Made by a program: the position numbers and the translations under genes. Below, piece by piece: positions 26,062 to 34,022 of a stretch of DNA of 64,000 nucleotides. Each line of letters begins with the position of its first letter. Positions within the stretch are counted from its first letter, which is position 1. The stretch is from Candidatus Gastranaerophilales bacterium (lineage in GTDB: Bacteria; Cyanobacteriota; Vampirovibrionia; Gastranaerophilales; Gastranaerophilaceae). The stretch is from the NCBI GenBank assembly GCA_944325085.1, contig CALUYT010000032.1, positions 1-64,000 of the forward strand, written 5' to 3'. The notes beneath the pieces are model-generated. The model was not told the DNA's origin and ran no database searches. It saw only the letters and a program-made list of their open reading frames with translations.

Positions 26062-27681
26062 CTAGCCTAATTTTTCTTTATAATCTTGACCACCAACAAT
26101 TCGTAAATGTCTGCTATCACCTTCACCTATAGACTTACTTTCCAAATTGTGTTGTTCTACAAGTTCATGTTGAAGTTTACGAATATGTTGATTTTGTGGT
26201 TTCAACTCAATATCATCTGCACCGGCCAAAATCTTTTCTATTGCAGATTTGGCTTCATCTAAAGCTTTTTCTGTTATATCGTAAAAAGTTTGACGTTCAT
26301 TTATTTCTGCAATATCCAGTGCTTCTTTTATGACTTTTTGAATTTGAGCCATTGAATTTGTTTTTACATAAAATATTTGTAATCGTTTTTCTTCAGCTGT
26401 ACTTAAAACTTTAGCTCCACCTTTAACAAAGTTTTTATGAGCGATTACAATATCTGCATCATCCAAATTCCTTGTTACCTCTGCATTAAGATCTAAACGC
26501 TCAATAACTTTTTCTGCAATACTTCTTGATACTGCATATAGGTAGATTTTTTTGAATTTTTTAACTTCATCAACATATTTTTGTCTTGAAAAACTGAATT
26601 TTAAACTTTCAGGATGTTCAATTTTATTATCTAAAGCATTAATTTTATCAATAACAGTTGGCTCTTTTTCTACAGCAGGAGCTTGAGTAGATGCAAAGTT
26701 ATAAACTTTATCAACTCTACGAATTTCCGGTCTGATTGGCCATCCTCTTAAGATATAATCAACAGCCTCTGCTGTATCTTTATATACAGCTAAAGTATTT
26801 CTGTCTAATATTTCAATTACAATATCAAATGTTGGTTGCTTTTCTCTTTCCAAAACAGTTTTTTGAGAAGAACGACGTTTTGCTTCATCATCACCCAAAG
26901 TTACTGATTGAATTCCACCAACTAAATCTGATAATGTTGGGTTTTTAATCAAACTTTCTAAACTATTACCGTGAGCTGTTGCAATAAGCATTACACCACG
27001 TTCTGCAATAGTTCTTGCAGCCTGAGCTTCTGCTTCTGTCCCAATTTCATCGACAACAATAACTTCAGGAGTATGGTTTTCTACAGCTTCAATCATCACA
27101 TCTTTTTGAAATTCCGGCTGTCTTACCTGCATTCTTCTTGCATGACCAACTGCCGGATGAGGAGTATCACCATCACCTGCAATTTCGTTTGAGGTATCAA
27201 CTATAACTACTCTTTTACCTAATTCATCTGCAACAAGACGTGATATTTCTCTTAACTTTGTAGTTTTACCTACACCCGGTCTGCCCAAAAATAATATACT
27301 TTTATTCTGTAAACAAATATCCTTTATACAAGAAATAGTCCCCGTAACTACTCTACCAATTCTACACGTAAGACCTACAACTTTTCCTTGCCTATTTCTT
27401 ATTGCGCTGATTCTGTGGAGTGTTCCGGGGATCCCTGAACGATTATCTGAAGTAAATTCTTGTACCCTTGAGGTTATATAATCAATATCCTCATACGTCG
27501 TTTCGGAGGTATCAATATACTCAATTCTTCCGTCCGAATGCCTGATCTCCGGAGGCCTACCTATATCCAGAACAATTTCTATAACATCTTCCATTTTTTG
27601 ATAGTCAATGTAGCATTTAATCCTGTCTGGCAGAATCTCAACCAATTTGTCTAAATCATTTTGAAATTGTAAGTTGCTCAT
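26062..27681 (-). CDS. AAA ATPase with R3H domain (SpoIIIAA/Ycf45-like)
   Basis: A 539-residue protein. The ATPase core covers about residues 30-300, with Walker A GRPGVGKTTKL at about 133 and Walker B VIVVDEIGTEAEA. A long middle part (KIYLYAVSRSIAEKVIERL...DADIVIAHK) follows, and an R3H single-strand nucleic-acid domain at the C-terminus (HELVEQHNLESKSIGEGDSRHLRIV). This layout is characteristic of cyanobacterial and plastid Ycf45-type proteins. Function is not established. It is monocistronic; its presence supports cyanobacterial kinship. Confidence 0.88.
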   Translation of the reverse strand: MSNLQFQNDLDKLVEILPDRIKCYIDYQKMEDVIEIVLDIGRPPEIRHSDGRIEYIDTSETTYEDIDYITSRVQEFTSDNRSGIPGTLHRISAIRNRQGKVVGLTCRIGRVVTGTISCIKDICLQNKSILFLGRPGVGKTTKLREISRLVADELGKRVVIVDTSNEIAGDGDTPHPAVGHARRMQVRQPEFQKDVMIEAVENHTPEVIVVDEIGTEAEAQAARTIAERGVMLIATAHGNSLESLIKNPTLSDLVGGIQSVTLGDDEAKRRSSQKTVLEREKQPTFDIVIEILDRNTLAVYKDTAEAVDYILRGWPIRPEIRRVDKVYNFASTQAPAVEKEPTVIDKINALDNKIEHPESLKFSFSRQKYVDEVKKFKKIYLYAVSRSIAEKVIERLDLNAEVTRNLDDADIVIAHKNFVKGGAKVLSTAEEKRLQIFYVKTNSMAQIQKVIKEALDIAEINERQTFYDITEKALDEAKSAIEKILAGADDIELKPQNQHIRKLQHELVEQHNLESKSIGEGDSRHLRIVGGQDYKEKLG

Positions 27682-27902
27682 ATATTCGCTGCCTTTCTAT
27701 TTTGATTATACCAAAATATTTCATGGCTATTAATCGCGATTTTATGTTTTATATCTTCTATATATATTATAACTCATGTATCGGTCAAATTTCCATGTTT
27801 CTTTACTATCCTTGTAATAATTTTAACAAAACTTTACATTTGAAAATGGGTTCTATCCCGCTTATAATGCCACTTTTCATTTTAAAAAATAGAAAAAAAA
27901 TA

Positions 27903-27928
27903 AAATTTCAATCCAAAGATTGAAATTT
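27903..27928 (-). terminator. Perfect 11-bp hairpin, terminator-like on minus strand
   Basis: AAATTTCAATC pairs with GATTGAAATTT around CAAA. Read on the minus strand it is followed by TTTTATTTTTTTTC. No minus-strand gene lies upstream, so it may block antisense transcripts or be an attenuator of the R3H leader. Confidence 0.5.
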
Positions 27929-27997
27929 AAAAATACACTTTACAAAATGAAATACTAATCTGTTTTTAGATTAAAATTTGTTTACAATTCGCAAATT

Positions 27998-28026
27998 TTA
28001 ACTATATAAAAAATTTATGCTATCAT
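27998..28026 (+). promoter_or_regulatory. Predicted promoter of Nudix gene (leaderless)
   Basis: TTAACT at 27998-28003, a 17-base spacer and TATCAT at 28021-28026 preceded by TGC (extended -10). Only six bases separate the -10 from the ATG at 28033, so transcription would start at or next to the start codon. Confidence 0.5.
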
Positions 28027-28032
28027 CTTTAT

Positions 28033-28566
28033 ATGAATTACGAAGAAAAAACATTAAACACTCAAACTGTATATAGTGGAAAAGTCATCACAGTAATAAA
28101 AGATGATGTTGAAGTTGCAGATGGTCATAAATCTTTTAGAGAAGTAGTAATACACAGTGGTGGAGTAGTTATTGTAGCAATGAAAGATGATGAACACATA
28201 CTTCTTGTAAAACAATACAGATACCCACTAAAACATGTAAATATTGAACTTCCGGCAGGCAAACTCGAAAAAGATGAAGATCCTAATGAAGCCTGCAAAA
28301 GAGAATTGGAAGAAGAAACAGGCTACAAAGCAAAATCTTGGAAATCTTTAGGTTATATAAATACTACACCAGGAATTTGTACTGAAAAATTATATTTATA
28401 TTTAGCAAAAGATTTAGAATTTGTTGGTGAACATCCTGATGAAGGTGAGATATTAAAATGTTTTGAATATAAATTATCTGACATATTTGAAATGATTAAA
28501 AATGGTGAAATCAATGATGCCAAAACAATTTGTGCATTAACAAGAGCATTTTCTAAGGGGTTTTAA
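28033..28566 (+). CDS. Nudix hydrolase, ADP-ribose pyrophosphatase type
   Basis: A 177-residue Nudix enzyme. The Nudix box runs from AGKLEKDEDPNEACKREL to EEETGY (G-x5-E-x7-RE-U-x-EE-x-G-U) at about residues 77-99. It is preceded by VKQYRYP and ELPAG, typical of ADP-ribose or nucleoside-diphosphate-sugar pyrophosphatases, which clear toxic ADP-ribose. No ribosome site is seen in front of the ATG, consistent with a leaderless transcript. The HAD gene follows after one base. Confidence 0.9.
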   Translation: MNYEEKTLNTQTVYSGKVITVIKDDVEVADGHKSFREVVIHSGGVVIVAMKDDEHILLVKQYRYPLKHVNIELPAGKLEKDEDPNEACKRELEEETGYKAKSWKSLGYINTTPGICTEKLYLYLAKDLEFVGEHPDEGEILKCFEYKLSDIFEMIKNGEINDAKTICALTRAFSKGF

Positions 28567-28567
28567 T

Positions 28568-29371
28568 ATGATAAAAATGATTGCAACAGATATTGATGGA
28601 ACAATCTTAAAATGGGGATTAGATTTCAGCCCTAAAATGATTGAATGCATCGAAAAATTAAAAAAATCCGGTATAAAAATTGTTCTTGTTACAGGCAGAA
28701 TGCATGTTGCAGCATTACCTGTAGCTCAAAGATTAGGATTAAACACCCCAATTATTTCATACCAAGGCGGCTTAATAAAAGATTGTGATAACAAAACTTT
28801 ATTTCAAAAAAATTTATCAAATGAATATGCAAAAGAAATAATAAAATGGGCAAGAAAAAACAATATTCATATCAATTTATATCTTGATGACAAACTATAT
28901 GTTGAAAAAGATAACGATATTGTAAAATCATACACAGATGGTAAGTTTATAGATTATACAGTATGTTCTTTTGATGATTTAGAGATTGAAAATGTTAATA
29001 AAATACTCGCAATTGATCTTAAAAATCCTGACAAAGTTACAAATTGGGTAAATGAATTAAGAATAAAATATCCGGATTTATATATTGTTAAATCAACTCC
29101 TTATTTTTGTGAAATTGGTTCTGGAGAAGCAAAAAAATCATTAGGTGTACAGTTTCTATGCAATCTCTGGGGAATAAAAAAAGAAGAAGTATTAACAATT
29201 GGTGATCAAAATAATGATATTGACCTAATTCAAGCAGGAGGTATAGGTGTAGCTATGGGAAACGGCACACCCGAATTAAAAGAATGTGCCGATTTCATAA
29301 CTGATACTGTTGACAATGACGGATTTGTCAAAGCTGTTGAAAAATTTATTACTACTCCTCTGGAATTGTAA
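28568..29371 (+). CDS. Cof-type HAD-superfamily phosphatase
   Basis: A 267-residue Cof/YidA-type HAD hydrolase. Motif I is ATDIDGTIL with the nucleophile Asp, motif II VTGR, motif III the Lys in GSGEAKKS, and motif IV GDQNNDIDLI. A C2B-type cap lies between II and III. The family dephosphorylates sugar phosphates or flavin and PLP precursors; the substrate here is unknown. Co-transcribed with the Nudix gene (ribosome site AAGGGG inside the previous gene's end). Its last 20 bases overlap the converging YbjQ gene. Confidence 0.9.
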   Translation: MIKMIATDIDGTILKWGLDFSPKMIECIEKLKKSGIKIVLVTGRMHVAALPVAQRLGLNTPIISYQGGLIKDCDNKTLFQKNLSNEYAKEIIKWARKNNIHINLYLDDKLYVEKDNDIVKSYTDGKFIDYTVCSFDDLEIENVNKILAIDLKNPDKVTNWVNELRIKYPDLYIVKSTPYFCEIGSGEAKKSLGVQFLCNLWGIKKEEVLTIGDQNNDIDLIQAGGIGVAMGNGTPELKECADFITDTVDNDGFVKAVEKFITTPLEL

Positions 29372-30041
29372 ATTTTGTTCCACATCTTGAACAGAAAATT
29401 TGTAATCCGTCTTCACTAGGATCAACATCTGTTAATCCCATTACTCTTGTTTGTCCGTTTTCGTCTTTTGTCAATTTATATTTTAACTTGCATTCAGGAC
29501 ATACTGCGTAAGAAAATTCTCCTGTTGATGTTATTTCTGCTTTTGGAGAAACCTTATTTTGAGGCTTTTTTGCAGGTGCAGTATCTGCATTACCTCCATG
29601 AAAACCATCAACAAATTCTGCTAAAATATTTCCTAAACCTCCAAGAGGTACATAATTTTTAATAGGCTCAATAACAACAGCGTTACCATAAGCAACAACT
29701 TCAGCTGTTCCACCTGCTCCATACATAACAGGAGTGATATCAAATCTGAAATTAATAATAGCATTTGCACCTATTCTTTTTGCAGAGCTAACCATTCTAT
29801 CCCAAGCTCTTTGTCTTACTTCATCTGACAATTCTGTATATGAAGTTAATTCACCACCTGTAATATCTTTACAACCCATCATAGTATCTTGGATTACATC
29901 TTTTGCACGCATAGAAATGCCCCATACAACACCCTTATAATCCATTACTTGATATCCTTCAAAATTTTCCTTTTCCGTAACTAAAACCCTACTTCCAACT
30001 TCGGGTCTTGTTCCAGCCAATAGATCTTCACGATTAATCAT
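29352..30041 (-). CDS. YbjQ/UPF0145 family protein with C-terminal zinc ribbon
   Basis: A 229-residue protein. Residues about 15-125 match the YbjQ family (GVVWGISMRAKDVIQD, RIGANAIINFRFDITPV, AEVVAYGNAVVI), a pentameric domain of unknown function. A Pro/Lys linker leads to a C-terminal zinc ribbon (CPECKLKYKL, then CSRCGTKF). Fusion with a zinc ribbon suggests a complex-building role. It lies after the DUF2085 gene, four bases apart, and ends inside the HAD gene on the other strand. Confidence 0.82.
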   Translation of the reverse strand: MINREDLLAGTRPEVGSRVLVTEKENFEGYQVMDYKGVVWGISMRAKDVIQDTMMGCKDITGGELTSYTELSDEVRQRAWDRMVSSAKRIGANAIINFRFDITPVMYGAGGTAEVVAYGNAVVIEPIKNYVPLGGLGNILAEFVDGFHGGNADTAPAKKPQNKVSPKAEITSTGEFSYAVCPECKLKYKLTKDENGQTRVMGLTDVDPSEDGLQIFCSRCGTKFTIPEE

Positions 30042-30045
30042 AAAA

Positions 30046-30651
30046 CTAAATTCCTTTCCTTGAATTCATTAACCACGCTGTCATTATATTTGAATATTCT
30101 TCTTCTACTTTAAGTAAAGCTTCTTTTTGTTGAATATATCCTTCACAAGTTTGTCCCTCAATTAAATTTGGACAATCCTTACAAATTCTAGCACCGGGAC
30201 GTTTCTTATTATAAAAATAACGCATAACTAAAAATGCAACAATGCTAGCTATACCAATATAAATATTAAATTTAAAACAAATAACAAAAAATGCTGCTAA
30301 AAATATACCATCATAAAATCTTATAAAATCTTTTGTTATTCTTCTATACCTTGCATATATGGGCGGGTATGATACTGCAAAAGTTAAAATGCACCCAAGC
30401 AAACCTAAATAAAAATATTTATCTATATGAACTGTTTTTATTGTTAATATTGTATAAATTAGCGAAATAAAAAAGCCTGTATATAGCAATAAACAACTTC
30501 TACATACATACAGTCCAAAAATTTTTAAAGTATTTGATTTATATTTTTCACATAAGGGTTTATGTAAAAAAATAAATTTATAAAAATTTTTATAAAAAAC
30601 ATAATAATATAATAAATTTTTACTTAGTCTTGTCTGTAATATTTGTATCAT
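30046..30651 (-). CDS. DUF2085-like membrane protein
   Basis: About 201 residues with four hydrophobic segments. The family-type pattern is the N-terminal HKPLCEKY with GLYVCRSCLLLYTGF and, near the end, CKDCPNLIEGQTCEGY. The Cys pairs may bind metal. Function unknown. I choose the ATG at 30651 because GGAAG lies six bases upstream; a longer frame would extend far into the preceding gene. It overlaps the end of the 30620 gene by 32 bases. Confidence 0.7.
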   Translation of the reverse strand: MIQILQTRLSKNLLYYYVFYKNFYKFIFLHKPLCEKYKSNTLKIFGLYVCRSCLLLYTGFFISLIYTILTIKTVHIDKYFYLGLLGCILTFAVSYPPIYARYRRITKDFIRFYDGIFLAAFFVICFKFNIYIGIASIVAFLVMRYFYNKKRPGARICKDCPNLIEGQTCEGYIQQKEALLKVEEEYSNIMTAWLMNSRKGI

Positions 30652-30943
30652 CAGTTTCTTCCAAATTAGCACCACAAACTTTACAAGTTTTTGATTCCAT
30701 ATTTTCTGATCTAAAAGATTCACCACAAACAGGACACTTGTAATACTTTCTTGATCTTACAGATTTAATAAAACCAATAATTCCCAATATTATAATAAAT
30801 ACAACAACACTTAGACAAATGTAATCAGAAATATCTGCTTTTCTTGTATATGTGGTTGTATCTACCTCTACGGTAGTCTGAACGTTATTGTTATTTGAAT
30901 TAATTTGTCTTGTTGTTGTAACTGATTGTCTTACTGTAGGCAT
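30620..30943 (-). CDS. Single-span membrane protein with zinc ribbon
   Basis: A 107-residue protein with a Ser/Thr/Asn-rich N-terminus, one transmembrane helix at about residues 44-62 (LSVVVFIIILGIIGFI) and a zinc ribbon (CPVCGESF, then CKVCGANL). Ribosome site GGAG at good distance. First of an operon with DUF2085 and YbjQ-zinc-ribbon genes. All three carry Cys-pair motifs. Function unknown. Confidence 0.75.
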   Translation of the reverse strand: MPTVRQSVTTTRQINSNNNNVQTTVEVDTTTYTRKADISDYICLSVVVFIIILGIIGFIKSVRSRKYYKCPVCGESFRSENMESKTCKVCGANLEETDDTNITDKTK

Positions 30944-31024
30944 TTAAAAACTCCTTTTATACCGCACCATAATTCTAATTAATTTACACTAAGTTATCAT
31001 CATATAAATATACTATTATATATT

Positions 31025-31351
31025 TTATAACTGCTTATCCTGCAAAGGAATAACAGGTCCACCACAAACAAAACATTTTTTTCCATTATTCCCAATACTT
31101 CCACATCTTACACATCTATATCTTTTACGCTTTCCTAAAATCAACAATAGCAATGGTCCAAAAAGATTTGCAAAAAATAAAATTATACCCACAATTATAA
31201 ATAATATCGACAATTTAGGATGATAATAATAAAAAGGTAAGCCCAAATCTGCATATGAATTTTCATCTTCGGGAACCGTTGTTCCTGTTTGAATATTTTG
31301 AGTAGGTCTAGTAACTTTTACACTATTATTTAAATATTGCTCAATACCCAT
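31025..31351 (-). CDS. Membrane protein with zinc ribbon
   Basis: A 108-residue protein: polar N-terminus, a long hydrophobic stretch with probably two helices (about residues 48-80) and a C-terminal zinc ribbon (YRCVRCGSIG...CFVCGGPV). The ATG at 31351 has GGAG six bases upstream; the longer frame from 31381 overlaps the predicted promoter. It has the same layout as the 30620 gene, so the two may be distantly related. Divergent from ispF with a shared symmetric promoter region. Confidence 0.75.
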   Translation of the reverse strand: MGIEQYLNNSVKVTRPTQNIQTGTTVPEDENSYADLGLPFYYYHPKLSILFIIVGIILFFANLFGPLLLLILGKRKRYRCVRCGSIGNNGKKCFVCGGPVIPLQDKQL

Positions 31352-31378
31352 ATTTTTCTCCAACTCGCATACCCTATG

Positions 31379-31413
31379 CATTATAACATATTATTTAAAA
31401 ATTATGTTATAAT
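31379..31413. promoter_or_regulatory. Mirror-image divergent extended -10 promoters
   Basis: TTATAACATA at 31381-31390 is exactly inverted as TATGTTATAA at 31403-31412. Each arm reads TATGTTATAAT outward, an extended -10 (TGnTATAAT) facing ispF on the plus strand (TATAAT 31408-31413) and the zinc-ribbon gene on the minus strand (31385-31380). The two -10 elements lie back to back with their upstream regions overlapping. Confidence 0.6.
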
Positions 31414-31437
31414 TAATAAATAAGAAAGGTTTATAAT

Positions 31438-31914
31438 ATGTACAGAATCGGAATTGGTTATGATATACATAAACTTATTGAAGGTCGAGATCTGATTATT
31501 GGGGGAATAAAAATAACCCATGAAACCGGATTACTAGGACATTCAGACGCTGATGTATTAATTCACGCAATAATTGATGCTATGCTAGGCGCTCTTGCAT
31601 TAGATGATATCGGAACATTATTCCCGGATACTGATCCTAAGTATAAAGACATTGATAGCACAATTTTACTAAAACACGTTTATGAATTAATAAAAAATAA
31701 GGGATACAAAATTGTTAATATAGATAGTAATATTATTGCTCAAGCACCTAAAATGATGCCATATATCCCAAAAATGAAAGATGTTTTATGTAAAATCTTA
31801 GATATTCAACATGAAAATCTTTCAATAAAAGCTAAAACGAAAGAAAAACTTGATGCTGTTGGACAAAAATTGGCAATTGAATCAAATGCAGTAGTTTTAT
31901 TAGAAAAAATCTAA
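31438..31914 (+). CDS. ispF: 2-C-methyl-D-erythritol 2,4-cyclodiphosphate synthase
   Basis: A 158-residue trimeric enzyme of the MEP isoprenoid pathway. The N-terminus RIGIGYDIHKL gives the zinc ligands Asp and His; LGHSDADVLIHAIIDA gives the further His and substrate loop; KAKTKEKLDAVG closes the active site. Ribosome site AAAGG. Monocistronic between the divergent promoter and a strong bidirectional terminator. ispD is 13 kb away. Confidence 0.97.
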   Translation: MYRIGIGYDIHKLIEGRDLIIGGIKITHETGLLGHSDADVLIHAIIDAMLGALALDDIGTLFPDTDPKYKDIDSTILLKHVYELIKNKGYKIVNIDSNIIAQAPKMMPYIPKMKDVLCKILDIQHENLSIKAKTKEKLDAVGQKLAIESNAVVLLEKI

Positions 31915-31917
31915 AAT

Positions 31918-31943
31918 AAAAAGTGCGTATAATCGCACTTTTT
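31918..31943. terminator. Bidirectional terminator
   Basis: AAAAAGTGCG at 31918-31927 pairs with CGCACTTTTT at 31934-31943. The A and T runs allow use from both sides, ending ispF and the converging 31956 gene. Confidence 0.9.
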
Positions 31944-31955
31944 ATTTTACTCAAA

Positions 31956-32378
31956 TTATCTTAAATTTTTTAAATCACTTTCTTTTAATAAGAAGGTTTT
32001 AGCTTCATATATATTATTCATATTTTCTAAAGGTCCAAACTTGTCACCAACTGCAACACTTAAACCCATTTTACCTTTTATATCATACTTTGCAGCATCT
32101 TTACCTAAAACTTTTGGCAAATCTTTATTATCAAGAATTTGAATACCTACACAACGAATACCCAAGCATTCATATTTTGCCATAAGATTATCCATAACTC
32201 TTTTTAATTTTAAGCCGGAAAAATCTTCAAAAACTTCATTATTCTTCTGAGCTAAAAGTTTAATAACTCGCTCCATTTGAGCTTCATTCAAAGCACCTTT
32301 AAAATTTGGAGCTGTTATTTTATTTTGTCTATAAACATTTGCATTATTATAATTTGCAGCAACCGGTGTAATGTACAT
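31956..32378 (-). CDS. Small lineage-specific protein, unknown
   Basis: A 140-residue protein starting MYITPVAANYNNANVYRQN, then the short motif APNFKG, followed by a mixed helical/strand domain (FEDFSGLKLKRVMDNLMAK, GIQILDN, KMGLSVAVGD). No membrane segment. The ATG at 32378 is chosen because of AGGAG; the frame to 32402 has none. An N-terminal (A/P)(F/N)(K/R)-type tag near residue 25 also appears in the 43190 product. Function unknown. Confidence 0.65.
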   Translation of the reverse strand: MYITPVAANYNNANVYRQNKITAPNFKGALNEAQMERVIKLLAQKNNEVFEDFSGLKLKRVMDNLMAKYECLGIRCVGIQILDNKDLPKVLGKDAAKYDIKGKMGLSVAVGDKFGPLENMNNIYEAKTFLLKESDLKNLR

Positions 32379-32459
32379 AATATTCTCCTTTGTCCGATAC
32401 AAAACACATAAACAAAATATTTTGCTACTACAAATAAAATTTATATTCCGAAATAATAA

Positions 32460-33281
32460 TTAAACACCTGAAACATCAGGTAAATCTATACTTTTCAAAC
32501 GTTGTTCAATACGTCTGTACCATTTTAAATGCTGTTTAAACAAAATTTTGTAATCATCCATATTTCCTTGAGAAATATTTCTAAATTGTTCATCACTTAC
32601 TTCAGTCAATTTAGCTTCTAAAAATTTTGTATAATCTTTTCTATCAATATTTGGATCAGTCAATTCAATACATTTTCCAAAATCTAAAATAACCTCAGGT
32701 CTATTATCTCTCAAAAAGCAATAATCTATAGAAATAGGTATCAAATTAACCTTGCCATATTTTTTTGCAGCATTTTGAGCAATATAAGTCAAACCTGTTT
32801 GAAATTTATAAGGTCTATAATGTGGTGGTCTTATTATACCTTGAGGGAAAATAAATAAAAGATTTCTCAAATCACTTAATAAATCAACAGAATATTGTAA
32901 AGCTTTCATAGCAGATTGAGCTGATTTTTTGTTAACAGAATAAGCTCCGCCACGTCTTAATAATGGAAATCTATTTAATTCTTCAACCATTAAACGAATT
33001 TCTTTATGACAAATTCTATGAGCAATATTATATAAAACAATACCATCCCACCAATTACAATGAGGAGCAAACAAAATAGTTGGAGCATTCACATCTCTTT
33101 GCAAATAATTTTCTACCCCATTATATCTAAATGCATAAAATCTATTTTGTAACATATTAAAGAAAAATAAACTAGCAATAGTAAGCCAAAACTTATTAGT
33201 TTTTGCAGGTTTAAATTTCTCCTCTTTATTCCTTAATTTTGTCGGTGGGATATCCGAATATAATTTTTCTTCAATTGCCAT
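32460..33281 (-). CDS. PlsC-like lysophospholipid acyltransferase
   Basis: A 273-residue acyltransferase of the 1-acyl-glycerol-3-phosphate type. The catalytic H-x4-D is HCNWWD at about residue 73, with FPQGIIRPP as the variant of the FPEGT block near 145 and PISIDYCF further on. It is probably an inner-membrane lipid enzyme; phosphatidic acid or glycolipid acylation are both possible. Monocistronic, start ATG without clear ribosome site. Confidence 0.85.
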   Translation of the reverse strand: MAIEEKLYSDIPPTKLRNKEEKFKPAKTNKFWLTIASLFFFNMLQNRFYAFRYNGVENYLQRDVNAPTILFAPHCNWWDGIVLYNIAHRICHKEIRLMVEELNRFPLLRRGGAYSVNKKSAQSAMKALQYSVDLLSDLRNLLFIFPQGIIRPPHYRPYKFQTGLTYIAQNAAKKYGKVNLIPISIDYCFLRDNRPEVILDFGKCIELTDPNIDRKDYTKFLEAKLTEVSDEQFRNISQGNMDDYKILFKQHLKWYRRIEQRLKSIDLPDVSGV

Positions 33282-33403
33282 AAGTTCATTATACCCTAAT
33301 AAAATAGAAAATAATACATTCGATTAAGAAAACTTAACCCTTTTATAATACGATTATAACACGAAAAAAGCAAGTTTTATTTTTGTAAGAATATATATTA
33401 TTC

Positions 33404-33413
33404 GTAACAATTT
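33404..33413 (+). promoter_or_regulatory. GTAACAATTT site
   Basis: CGTAACAATTTAGCAAAA lies 59-68 bases before the gene at 33472. It shares TAACAA-T-GCAAAAA-type context with the site at 33810. Confidence 0.35.
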
Positions 33414-33471
33414 AGCAAAAAATTTCATATTAAGGTTTAATAAAATAAATAGTGAATTCAGGAGGGTCAAT

Positions 33472-33798
33472 ATGGCAAGTGTAGGAAAATGTTTAGGAAT
33501 AATGGCAGGTGCCGGATTAATTGGAGGAGCAACAGCTTCATATTACATGCAATCAAGAATAAACAAATTTGCCGTAAACGAAGCTGAAAAACATGCTAAA
33601 AACGGAATGTTACCTATTGGCGGAATGACTAAAGATGGAAAACTATGGGACGGTCAAATTTCCATTGATGAATTCAAAAAACAATTAAAACAAAAATCAC
33701 AAATTTCTGCACTCATAACAGGAGCCGCAGCAGCTGTTGCAACTACAATAGTTTCAGGTTTAACATTATTATTAAGAGGAAAAGTTAAAGTAAAATAA
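33472..33798 (+). CDS. Small two-span membrane protein, unknown
   Basis: A 108-residue protein with a Gly/Ala-rich helix at residues 6-25 (LGIMAGAGLIGGATASYYM), a hydrophilic middle and a second hydrophobic helix at about 80-102 ending in a basic tail. AGGAGGG ribosome site. Start of a run of lineage-specific genes. No family recognised. Confidence 0.68.
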   Translation: MASVGKCLGIMAGAGLIGGATASYYMQSRINKFAVNEAEKHAKNGMLPIGGMTKDGKLWDGQISIDEFKKQLKQKSQISALITGAAAAVATTIVSGLTLLLRGKVKVK

Positions 33799-33809
33799 CC
33801 CTGATTGTA

Positions 33810-33871
33810 TGTAACAAATATTGCTAAAAAACTGCTATAAAATTGACATGTTTTTTTGGTTAAACTAGTAT
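33810..33871 (+). promoter_or_regulatory. Predicted promoter with TGTAACAAAT upstream site
   Basis: TTGACA at 33843-33848, a 17-base spacer and TAGTAT at 33866-33871 form a good sigma-70-type promoter. TGTAACAAAT at 33810-33819 is centred about 63 bases upstream of the predicted start. This matches the site position at 48185 and 58394, fitting an activator site. Confidence 0.6.
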
Positions 33872-33890
33872 CAAAATAAGAGGAAATGAA

Positions 33891-33965
33891 GTGAATATCT
33901 TCAACTGTAGCCGCAGCCGTAAAAGTCGGAACACTCAAAGAAATAAATCATTATCTACGTGCTGA
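33891..33965 (+). CDS. Possible 24-residue leader peptide
   Basis: A GTG start six bases after AGAGGA opens a 24-codon frame ending at TGA 33965. The peptide is basic (many Arg, Lys, Ser and Asn) with two Cys (residues 6 and 24). It is the first possible cistron after the predicted promoter and precedes the 34023 gene by 57 bases. It could be a regulatory leader peptide or a small protein; it could also be chance. Confidence 0.4.
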   Translation: MNIFNCSRSRKSRNTQRNKSLSTC

Positions 33966-34022
33966 TTAGATATGATAAAATATTTTCTTTTGCAGTGTCC
34001 TCTAAACATAGAGGATTTTTTA

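Larger units (their letters stand above)
27682..28032. other. Divergent intergenic region with hairpin
   Basis: About 350 bases between the R3H gene and the Nudix gene. It holds an 11-bp perfect hairpin (27903-27913 with 27918-27928, loop CAAA), followed on the minus strand by a T-rich run, and the Nudix promoter. A possible 73-codon frame at 27702-27923 has no ribosome site and low-complexity composition, so I do not call it. Confidence 0.45.
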
